From contig JBIICJ010000030.1 of assembly GCA_044238965.1 (NCBI GenBank), positions 1-20,108 of the forward strand: a stretch of DNA of 20,108 nucleotides, in the 5' to 3' direction. The stretch comes from Micavibrio_B sp044238965. Its GTDB lineage: Bacteria > Pseudomonadota > Alphaproteobacteria > Micavibrionales > Micavibrionaceae. How positions within the stretch are numbered: the first letter of the stretch is position 1; every line of letters begins with the position of its first letter. A model generated the notes under the pieces. It saw nothing but the letters and a program-made list of their open reading frames with translations, was not told the DNA's origin and did no database searches. The translations under genes and the position numbers were made by a program. Shown here piece after piece: positions 1 to 5,166 of the stretch.

Positions 1-44
1 GTTATTTTTGGGGTAAACCCGCATCTGCCCGCATTTATAGGCAC

Positions 45-119
<75 letters not shown>

Positions 120-151
120 GTCAAAAATGGCCTTTTCCGTATATTTTGTGC

Positions 152-931
152 TTAATTGATGATTCCCATGACGCCATGGACGGTCATATATATGCCGACC
201 AACGCCATGAGGCCTGCCGAGAAATAGGGGGCTTTGTACATCAGATCACGCAGGCGGGAATTTGATTTTTGTACATGGTTTAAACTGATCGCCGCCGCAA
301 CGCCTACCGCGACCAAGGTAACGGCAAGCCCAATGCTAAAGCTCAACACCAATGTCGCGCCCAAGGTAATTTCTTTGAGTTGCAAACATAATAACAAAAC
401 AGTGATCGCGGCGGGGCAGGGAATAAGCCCACCCGTCAACCCGAACATGATAATTTGTCCGTTAGTGACCTTTTGCGCGCCCGAAAATTTTTCTTCAATC
501 TCATGGGCATGCGCGCGCGCATGTTCGTCATCATGATGATGATCATGGCTGTGATCGTGACTGTGATCGTGGTCATGGTGATGATGAAGCGAAATGCGTG
601 TGCGCATAAACATCCATATCGCCACGCCCAGAATAATGATGCCTGATACTAATTGGAAATATGGTTCAGATGTTTTGGCATTCATATCACGCCAGAGATA
701 TAGGCCGCCGAGCGCGATCGCCCAGACAATAAGAGTATGTGATAAAGTGGTTGATAACCCCAATAAAATGGCCTGTTTTACAGTGCCGCGCACGGCAATA
801 ATAAACGCCGCCATCATTGATTTGGAATGACCAGGCTCAAGCCCGTGCAATGCGCCTAGTAAAATCGCGGTGGGAATAAATAACCATGCATGCGCCGTTC
901 CTTGAGCGAGAAGATCGGCAAACGATGTCAT
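152..931 (-). CDS. rcnA: Nickel/cobalt efflux transporter RcnA
   Basis: A 259-residue inner-membrane exporter of Ni(II) and Co(II). Residues 22-43 hold the family signature LLGALHGLEPGHSK with H29 and H35, a likely metal site in TM1. A cytoplasmic loop at about residues 116-143 contains 15 histidines interleaved with Asp and Ser and should bind metal. The second half carries FGLTGGLIPCPAA, also typical of RcnA/NiCoT proteins. From memory, the sequence resembles Escherichia coli RcnA almost end to end, including the start MTxFxxLL, so the start is well supported. It begins 1 nt after the stop of the lipoprotein gene upstream, so the two are probably translationally coupled. No RcnR-like repressor gene is visible. 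The close match to an enterobacterial protein may reflect horizontal transfer (inference). Confidence 0.95.
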   Translation of the reverse strand: MTSFADLLAQGTAHAWLFIPTAILLGALHGLEPGHSKSMMAAFIIAVRGTVKQAILLGLSTTLSHTLIVWAIALGGLYLWRDMNAKTSEPYFQLVSGIIILGVAIWMFMRTRISLHHHHDHDHSHDHSHDHHHDDEHARAHAHEIEEKFSGAQKVTNGQIIMFGLTGGLIPCPAAITVLLLCLQLKEITLGATLVLSFSIGLAVTLVAVGVAAAISLNHVQKSNSRLRDLMYKAPYFSAGLMALVGIYMTVHGVMGIIN

Positions 932-932
932 A

Positions 933-1760
933 TCAGCGTGCGTTACAGGTGACGGGCATTTTCAAAAATTCGCCCCATTGTTCCACCCAATTTTCACTAT
1001 GATTTGCGTTGTCAATGATGGTAACATTGACGCAAGGTGCACCGTTGACTTCGGCCAAGAAATTACGCGCTTGTAAATCAGTTACAAATTGATCTTTACC
1101 GCCAACAAAATGACGTTGTGGAATGGTAACAATCGACCGTGCAAAATTACGCGGGTTTAATGAGGCACCATAAACGCGCACATCGCGGTCTTGTTCTTCT
1201 GATGCAACGCTCGGGTCTAATTTACCTGCAACGGTGCGAATTGATGCAATATCCATACGGCCTGCAGCCACGATGGTGGCAATTGCCGCGCCGCCGCCAT
1301 AACCAACGATATGAAAGCCCGATAAATCATAGGTCGCTTTGATATCATTTAAAGCATTGTTATAGGCTTGGATAATTTTTTCGGAATAACGATGTGATCC
1401 GATAATGTAATCAGGACAATTACCGCCCTTATATGTGCCGCGATATTGACAAGGACGCGCGAGCACAATGACATTGCCAGCAGAATCTTGCGCCGCCAGA
1501 CGTGTTGCCATTGGGTTTGACGGTGTATCACCATCACCTTCGATATACACAACCGCAGGCCCGTTTTTATCGTGAATACGTTCGAACGCCTGAATTGTAA
1601 AATCGCCCGTTGTGATCATACGCGGAATCATAAACACGGGCATGGCAGAACGTTGTGCGGTTTCTTTTTTGATCATTTCGGTGCACGATGTCATGCCAAC
1701 TAGGGCGATGACGGCAAATAACAAAACGGGAAGGGTGTGGGTAAAGTTTTTCATACCCAT
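933..1760 (-). CDS. Lipoprotein with alpha/beta-hydrolase-like fold, nucleophile Ser replaced by Gly
   Basis: A 275-residue predicted lipoprotein. Residues 1-26 form a signal peptide ending in lipobox GMTSC, with C26 as the lipidated residue. The remainder looks like an alpha/beta hydrolase: strand VVYIEGDG near 70, a nucleophile elbow at residues 153-157, an acid candidate in GGKDQFV (D223) and a His candidate in NANHSENW (H254). The elbow reads GYGGG where the family expects GxSxG, so the nucleophile Ser is Gly155 (codon GGC, one base from AGC). The protein may therefore be non-hydrolytic or use another residue. It lies directly upstream of rcnA with a 1-nt gap, suggesting co-expression, though a metal-related role is only inferred. 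A second ATG two codons downstream (1754) is an alternative start; neither has a strong ribosome binding site. Confidence 0.85.
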   Translation of the reverse strand: MGMKNFTHTLPVLLFAVIALVGMTSCTEMIKKETAQRSAMPVFMIPRMITTGDFTIQAFERIHDKNGPAVVYIEGDGDTPSNPMATRLAAQDSAGNVIVLARPCQYRGTYKGGNCPDYIIGSHRYSEKIIQAYNNALNDIKATYDLSGFHIVGYGGGAAIATIVAAGRMDIASIRTVAGKLDPSVASEEQDRDVRVYGASLNPRNFARSIVTIPQRHFVGGKDQFVTDLQARNFLAEVNGAPCVNVTIIDNANHSENWVEQWGEFLKMPVTCNAR

Positions 1761-1800
1761 AAATTGCCACGGGAATTGATTCGTGGCTAGGGGGATTTAG

Positions 1801-1817
1801 TGGCGTAAATCACGCCA
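1801..1817. repeat. Short inverted repeat at the end of xthA
   Basis: TGGCGT and ACGCCA form a 6-bp stem around a 5-base loop and overlap the xthA stop codon at 1810-1812. No T-run follows on the minus strand, so it is at best a weak terminator or mRNA end-stabilising hairpin. Confidence 0.35.
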
Positions 1818-2589
1818 ATTCTACCCAAATCGGCGTATGATCAGACGGTTTTTCCAAACCACGCGGGGTTTTGTCAATATGGCAGGCCGTCAAACGGTCG
1901 GTTAATGGCGGTGAGAGCAACACATGGTCAATGCGAATACCGTGGTTTTTCGGCCAGCATCCCGCTTGGTAATCCCAAAATGTGTATTGCTCGTCATGAT
2001 CATTTTGCACGCGGAATGCATCGGTTAAACCCAATGATAATAACGCGCGAAATTTTGCCAAACTATCGGGATGGAATAACGCATCACCACGCCACAGGGC
2101 AGGATCAAAACAATCGCGGTCTGCGGGGATGATGTTAAAATCACCTGCGATTAAAAATGGCGTACGATCGTCACGCAAGGCGCGGGCGCGTGCAATTAAT
2201 CGATCCATCCATTTTAATTTGTAGGGGAATTTTTCACTTTCGGCACTGACAGGATTTCCATTCGGCAAGTAAATATTGATGTAATGAATGCCGTTTTGTT
2301 CAACTTCGATATATCGTGCCTCAAGATCATGTTCATCGCCATCAAGTTTTGTGGTAATAATGTTTACAGGCGTTTTTGTAGATGTGGGCGTTAAAACAGC
2401 AACGCCGTTATATGCCTTTTGCGATACGATATGCGCAGTATAACCAATTGCATTAAAATCAGCGTGCGGGAAGTCTTCACCTTTTAATTCTTGGAAAAAA
2501 GCCATATCAGGCGCGTGGGTTTTTAAATACTCCACCGCGTGATCTTTGCGCATTTTGATTGAATTGACGTTCCATGAGAAAAGTTTCAT
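1810..2589 (-). CDS. xthA: Exodeoxyribonuclease III
   Basis: A 259-residue member of the exonuclease III/AP endonuclease family, close to the usual 255-270 residues. It should cut abasic sites in base excision repair and degrade DNA 3' to 5'. Seen motifs in order: FSWNVNSI at the N-terminus, FFQELK with the metal-binding Glu (E34), YLPNGNP in the middle, GDFNIIP with the catalytic Asp/Asn pair, RIDHVLLS, and C-terminal SDHTPIWVEL with the Asp-His pair. The reading frame is open to an ATG at 2625, but family proteins begin with MKxxSWNVNS, so I place the start at 2589. No strong ribosome binding site is visible at either ATG. It is a single gene, separated by about 50 bases from the lipoprotein gene downstream. 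Confidence 0.93.
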   Translation of the reverse strand: MKLFSWNVNSIKMRKDHAVEYLKTHAPDMAFFQELKGEDFPHADFNAIGYTAHIVSQKAYNGVAVLTPTSTKTPVNIITTKLDGDEHDLEARYIEVEQNGIHYINIYLPNGNPVSAESEKFPYKLKWMDRLIARARALRDDRTPFLIAGDFNIIPADRDCFDPALWRGDALFHPDSLAKFRALLSLGLTDAFRVQNDHDEQYTFWDYQAGCWPKNHGIRIDHVLLSPPLTDRLTACHIDKTPRGLEKPSDHTPIWVELA

Positions 2590-2676
2590 GCGCGGGACAT
2601 TAACAAGAATTTGACAAGAATACACCCCTGTTTTTATGTCAAGTTTTGGGGGGGTGTGAACGGTTTGAATAATCGC

Positions 2677-2705
2677 TGGACAATCGGAAAAGGGTCGATT
2701 ATAAC
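2677..2705 (+). promoter_or_regulatory. Promoter of tRNA-Phe
   Basis: A -35 box TGGACA (2677-2682) and a -10 box TATAAC (2700-2705), each 5 of 6 to the sigma-70 consensus, are spaced by exactly 17 bases. The predicted start near 2711-2712 leaves a short leader before the tRNA at 2728, as usual for a tRNA gene. A perfect TTGACA at 2611-2616 lies further upstream but lacks a good -10 partner. Confidence 0.65.
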
Positions 2706-2727
2706 CCCAAGACCGAAGTTAAGCAGT

Positions 2728-2803
2728 GCCCAGATAGCTCAGTCGGTAGAGCAAGGGATTGAAAATCCCTGTGTCGTTGGTTCGATTCCGACTCTGGGCA
2801 CCA
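2728..2803 (+). tRNA. tRNA-Phe (anticodon GAA)
   Basis: A complete cloverleaf is visible. Acceptor stem GCCCAGA pairs with TCTGGGC, the D stem is GCTC/GAGC, and the anticodon stem AGGGA/TCCCT holds loop TTGAAAA with GAA at 2761-2763. A T arm with TTCGATT follows. The discriminator is A2800 and CCA is encoded at 2801-2803. A promoter with a 17-base spacer lies just upstream. Confidence 0.97.
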
Positions 2804-2834
2804 TTTCAAAAAAATAAAAGAAAGCCCCTCTGCC

Positions 2835-3140
2835 ATGCCTGATGATGATTATGTGTATGATGAGGTGAGTGGTGAATGGATTCCAGCCTCACAATTAACA
2901 TCGCAACACAAAAATGATGATGATCAGGTCGTTGTGAAAGATTCGCTCGGGAATATTTTGTCCGAGGGGGATAGCGTGACTACCATCAAAGATTTGGATG
3001 TAAAGGGCGCGAATGTCACATTAAAACGCGGCACGATCATGAAGAATATTCGTCTGACCAATAACCCTGAAGAAATCGAGGGGAATGTTGATAAGGTGCG
3101 CGGGTTAGTTTTAAAGACGTGTTTTGTGAAGAAGAATTAA
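2835..3140 (+). CDS. phnA: PhnA/YjdM-family protein lacking the zinc ribbon
   Basis: A 101-residue protein whose C-terminal part (about residues 35-101) matches the PhnA C-terminal domain as I remember it from E. coli YjdM: VKDSLGN, GDSVTTIKDLDVKG, LKRGT, VKNIRL-like KNIRLTN, and terminal FVKKN. The canonical family protein starts with a Cys4 zinc ribbon. Here the N-terminus is instead acidic (MPDDDYVYDEVSGEW) with no CxxC pair, and the only Cys is near the C-terminus. The name derives from an old link to phosphonate use that does not hold for this family; the actual function is unknown. The start lies 32 bases after tRNA-Phe, so it may be co-transcribed with it. The ribosome binding site is weak (AAAGAAAG). 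Confidence 0.85.
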   Translation: MPDDDYVYDEVSGEWIPASQLTSQHKNDDDQVVVKDSLGNILSEGDSVTTIKDLDVKGANVTLKRGTIMKNIRLTNNPEEIEGNVDKVRGLVLKTCFVKKN

Positions 3141-3161
3141 TTTAAAATTTAAAATTTAAAA
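3141..3161 (+). repeat. Three tandem copies of TTTAAAA
   Basis: The 7-mer TTTAAAA is repeated three times without interruption right after the phnA-like stop codon, followed by more A residues. It marks the left side of the stretch containing the ardC remnant and is the sharpest composition break in the window, as the following 350 bases are visibly GC-rich. Confidence 0.6.
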
Positions 3162-3198
3162 AAATGAATTGCGAATGAAATAGCGTTCATATTGCGCG

Positions 3199-3453
3199 CG
3201 CACCTTCGGTGAACGCTTTGGCGATGATGCTTACGCGATGGAAGAAATGGTTGCCGAGCTTGGCGCCGCGTTCCTGTGTGGTGATCTTGGCATCACGGCA
3301 GAGCCCCGCGCCGATCATGCCGACTATATCGGTCACTGGCTGCGCATTCTCAAAGGCGACCGCAAAGCAATCTTCACGGCGGCGAGTGCTGCGAACAAGG
3401 CCGCTGAATACCTCAAGAGCATTGCTCAGACCGAGCATCGAGAGGCGGCTTAG
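3199..3453 (+). pseudogene. 3' remnant of an ArdC-type antirestriction gene
   Basis: The frame from about 3199 to the TAG at 3451-3453 encodes RTFGERFGDDAYAMEEMVAEL followed by GAAFLCGDLGI, DYIGHWLRILKGD and IFTAASAANKAAEYL. This is the conserved C-terminal end of plasmid ArdC-like proteins (ssDNA-binding N-domain plus zincin-like metallopeptidase). The same frame is stopped by TAG at 3181-3183. The whole N-terminal domain and the HExxH active site are absent upstream, so only about 80 of roughly 300 residues remain. Matching residues start before the internal ATG at 3238, so that ATG is not a natural start. Base composition is richer in GC than the flanks. This is a relic of a plasmid or integrative element, not a working gene. 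Confidence 0.75.
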
Positions 3454-3460
3454 GCCGCCT
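3443..3460 (+). terminator. Hairpin at the end of the ardC remnant
   Basis: AGGCGGC (3443-3449) and GCCGCCT (3454-3460) form a 7-bp GC-rich stem with a 4-base loop containing the stop codon. Only TT follows, so it is a weak candidate intrinsic terminator, probably inherited from the mobile element. Confidence 0.35.
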
Positions 3461-3551
3461 TTCCAACGTGCTGATAATAAGATCACAACAAGCCGAGGTA
3501 AGCCCTTTGGCGCTGTAGCGCAGAGCGCCGACAATATTCGAAACCGTTGAG
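3454..3551. other. Non-coding stretch after the ardC remnant
   Basis: No protein-like ORF is visible here. The stretch holds an inverted repeat GGCGCT/AGCGCC (3509-3514 and 3524-3529). Its composition matches the ardC remnant rather than the pilin gene, so it is probably part of the same inserted segment, which together with 3141-3198 leaves 3141-3551 without an intact gene. Confidence 0.4.
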
Positions 3552-4298
3552 CTATCGTTGGATTCCATAATAGGCCGCGTATGTCATTCTAAGGTCATTA
3601 TATTCAGATGTGCAGGTATATGTATCAGTGCAATCAAAGGTCTGAAATCTTCCTGTCCACGGCATTCCATCATCAAGTTTTGTATCAATTTTTCTCATAT
3701 GATTGCATGAAAAGGGATATATTGGTGGAAATGAGCTCAGACCCAGCCCTGTTGTATATGCAAGTGCGATTACTGATCCTTTGAGTTTATTACCAGCGGT
3801 GCAAATGTTTAATGCTGGCGATCGCGTATCGCCGGCACGTAACCCCGTTCCTGAAGCAAGTGGTAAGCTTGGCTGTCCTGCCCCGAACGAATAATTTGTT
3901 GTATTGGCGAGCCCCTTATCCAGTAAATTCGCCGCCGTAAGATGATGCCAGAAAGCATAATTTTCTGTATTCGTAGGATTTAATGGGGTTACAATTGCTC
4001 CCATTGTACCAATAATCCGGTTGCCATTTCCTGCGCGTGAGCATGGTAAATCTGTACAATTTCTTAGACGTTGAGATGGGAAAGCAAAATCACCAGGTGG
4101 TCGGCCATATGTAGATTGAAATGTAATGGTGGCCGTTTCGACTGATTTTAAAAGACTAATTGTCTTCATGACGCGCGCGCTTTCAATCAGCTTTTTCCCA
4201 GCGAATGTACCACCGATCAAAAGCCCGATGATGATCATCACGATGGAGATTTCGACGAGCGTGAAGCCATTCTGAGTTTTGTTATGCGTGCATCCCAT
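3552..4298 (-). CDS. Type IV prepilin / type II pseudopilin-like protein
   Basis: A 248-residue prepilin. An 11-residue leader ends in G11, followed by FTLVEISIVM with the conserved Glu at +5 (E16) and a hydrophobic helix to about residue 33. This is the class III signal cleaved by prepilin peptidase. The mature part has YGRPPGDF near 64-71, six cysteines (81, 86, 166, 198, 223, 229) that could form disulfides, and IDTKLDDGMPWTG near 204-216, a DDG pattern common in such pilins. AAAGGAAA stands 5-6 bases before the ATG and fixes the start. It is the only prepilin in the window and lies on the strand opposite to the pilus cluster. It is larger than a typical major pilin, so a minor pilin or adhesin-type subunit is likely; a major subunit cannot be excluded. 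Confidence 0.9.
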   Translation of the reverse strand: MGCTHNKTQNGFTLVEISIVMIIIGLLIGGTFAGKKLIESARVMKTISLLKSVETATITFQSTYGRPPGDFAFPSQRLRNCTDLPCSRAGNGNRIIGTMGAIVTPLNPTNTENYAFWHHLTAANLLDKGLANTTNYSFGAGQPSLPLASGTGLRAGDTRSPALNICTAGNKLKGSVIALAYTTGLGLSSFPPIYPFSCNHMRKIDTKLDDGMPWTGRFQTFDCTDTYTCTSEYNDLRMTYAAYYGIQR

Positions 4299-4545
4299 GA
4301 ATTTCCTTTTGTTGATAGATGTGTCGTTTTATCAATGATTCAGCAATATTGTGAACAGCGATTACAGATCTTTCTCTTCCTATAATCATAAATTCACGAG
4401 ACAGTAATCGTGATTGAGATTCAATGAGCATAAGGCTTGGGTCATATTGGGAAACAATATGAAATGAACGTTGAAGGGCGGATCGGTAAAGAGGTTGATT
4501 AAGCCACCCAACGCGCCTACGTGCTATAACTATATTATTATTCAT
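4282..4545 (-). CDS. Small hypothetical protein overlapping the prepilin start
   Basis: An 87-residue ORF I do not recognise. It is rich in Arg, Ile and Ser, has no cysteine, no signal peptide and no membrane segment, and contains a helical-looking C-terminal part (VIAVHNIAESLIKRHIYQQK). Its last 17 bases overlap the start of the prepilin gene, and the prepilin ribosome binding site lies inside it. That arrangement would give translational coupling if the ORF is real. No convincing ribosome binding site precedes its ATG, so it may instead be a chance open frame in a leader region. Confidence 0.4.
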   Translation of the reverse strand: MNNNIVIARRRVGWLNQPLYRSALQRSFHIVSQYDPSLMLIESQSRLLSREFMIIGRERSVIAVHNIAESLIKRHIYQQKEIHGMHA

Positions 4546-4579
4546 AGAAAGAGACTATTCTATAAAAAACTCAGTGTAA

Positions 4580-4598
4580 ATAAAAACTTCTTTTTTAT
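4580..4598. repeat. AT-only inverted repeat between two minus-strand genes
   Basis: ATAAAAA and TTTTTAT form a 7-bp stem with a 5-base loop, downstream of the 137-residue gene on the minus strand. With no GC pair it would be a poor intrinsic terminator. It may simply reflect the A/T-rich spacer. Confidence 0.25.
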
Positions 4599-4616
4599 GT
4601 ATTTGAATAAAGCTAA

Positions 4617-5030
4617 CTATTCATCAAAAGATAAGCCAGATCCTGTTTTTGTTTTTGTGGTGTGGGCGTCTCTATCACCTACTTCGAGGGCGACGTGGAA
4701 TTCAATCACTTCAATTTCTTTATGTGCGCTTTTCGGCAACATAATTTTATGATCCAGACAATATTCAACCAACGCGCTTAGAATGAATTCGGCGGTGAGG
4801 GTTACATATTTATGGTCTGCGCCCTCTTGGAAAAACGAGATGATAATAGGTAAGGCTTCATTATCTCGAAATTTTTTCAATGGGTTGAAAGCATACTCTT
4901 TGGGATTAGCATCAGTAATCTTGGCAATTTTACCTTCGGGAAATGACATATTATACTTTGAACCAAAAGTGAGAATGGCTTGGAGTATTTCATCATAATT
5001 AAACATAATTCGTCTTGTTTCAAAGGGCAT
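4617..5030 (-). CDS. Hypothetical protein, 137 residues
   Basis: Not recognised. The product is soluble-looking, acidic at the C-terminus and without cysteine, except one in EYCLDHK. It has no signal peptide or membrane helix. It mixes probable helices (YDEILQAILTFGSKY, LTAEFILSALVEYCL) with a central strand-like part (LPIIISFFQEG). The C-terminal tail THTTKTKTGSG-like segment looks disordered. GAGAG six bases before the ATG at 5030 supports this start over the internal ATG at 5006. The gene is transcribed divergently from the pilus cluster and shares with it the 136-base regulatory region, so a link to pilus function is possible but unproven. Confidence 0.7.
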   Translation of the reverse strand: MPFETRRIMFNYDEILQAILTFGSKYNMSFPEGKIAKITDANPKEYAFNPLKKFRDNEALPIIISFFQEGADHKYVTLTAEFILSALVEYCLDHKIMLPKSAHKEIEVIEFHVALEVGDRDAHTTKTKTGSGLSFDE

Positions 5031-5059
5031 GATAATCTCTCAATCTATTTTCCAAAATG

Positions 5060-5090
5060 ATTGGGTCTATATTAAATGACGAGACCTAAT
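5060..5090. repeat. Inverted repeat in the divergent promoter region
   Basis: ATTGGGTCT (5060-5068) and AGACCTAAT (5082-5090) form a 9-bp inverted repeat with one G-T pair and a 13-base spacer. It lies between the divergently transcribed 137-residue gene and the pilus cluster. Half-sites on about two helical turns would suit a dimeric regulator. A bidirectional RNA hairpin is less likely in this location. Confidence 0.45.
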
Positions 5091-5093
5091 CAA
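5066..5093 (-). promoter_or_regulatory. Candidate promoter of the 137-residue gene
   Basis: On the minus strand TTGATT (5088-5093) and TATAGA (5066-5071) are separated by 16 bases, each matching 4 of 6 consensus positions. The -35 box touches the 14-bp palindrome, and the 9-bp inverted repeat spans the spacer. Confidence 0.35.
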
Positions 5094-5105
5094 TTGTTAA
5101 CAATT
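5092..5105. promoter_or_regulatory. Perfect 14-bp palindrome, candidate operator
   Basis: AATTGTTAACAATT is fully self-complementary. It sits 61 bases before the first pilus gene and at the -35 region of the divergent minus-strand promoter candidate, a position fitting a repressor or activator site. The binding protein cannot be named from the sequence. Confidence 0.45.
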
Positions 5106-5120
5106 TAACGCTACTTTAAT

Positions 5121-5148
5121 TTGTAATACATTCATACTATTCTATAAC
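5121..5148 (+). promoter_or_regulatory. Candidate promoter of the pilus cluster
   Basis: TTGTAA (5121-5126, 4 of 6) and TATAAC (5143-5148, 5 of 6) are spaced by 16 bases. Transcription would begin near 5155, only about 12 bases before the first ATG. This agrees with the lack of a clear ribosome binding site there and suggests a nearly leaderless mRNA. No sigma-54 GG-N10-GC type element is seen. Confidence 0.4.
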
Positions 5149-5166
5149 AGGTTCTCAGAAAAAATC

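Noticed and set aside
524..590. Repetitive CATGATGATG and GTGATCGTG pattern as a functional DNA repeat
   Set aside because: It is the coding sequence of the His/Asp/Ser-rich loop of RcnA; the repetition follows from codon use.
2611..2616. Perfect TTGACA as a promoter -35
   Set aside because: The best -10 at 17-18 bases matches only about half of TATAAT, and a better promoter lies at 2677-2705.
2611..2817. 68-codon plus-strand ORF
   Set aside because: It covers the tRNA-Phe promoter and the tRNA itself.
3509..3529. Inverted repeat GGCGCT/AGCGCC as terminator of the prepilin gene
   Set aside because: No T-run follows on either strand, and its composition matches the mobile remnant.
3187..3534. 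115-codon minus-strand ORF, and a 113-codon plus-strand ORF at 3209-3550
   Set aside because: Both overlap the ArdC remnant frame, which has clear family motifs. These two are low-stop shadows of GC-rich DNA.
2780..3600. Attachment-site repeat of the tRNA-Phe 3' end around the ArdC remnant
   Set aside because: I looked for a second copy of the tRNA 3' sequence up to about 5100 and saw none, so integration at this tRNA is not supported.
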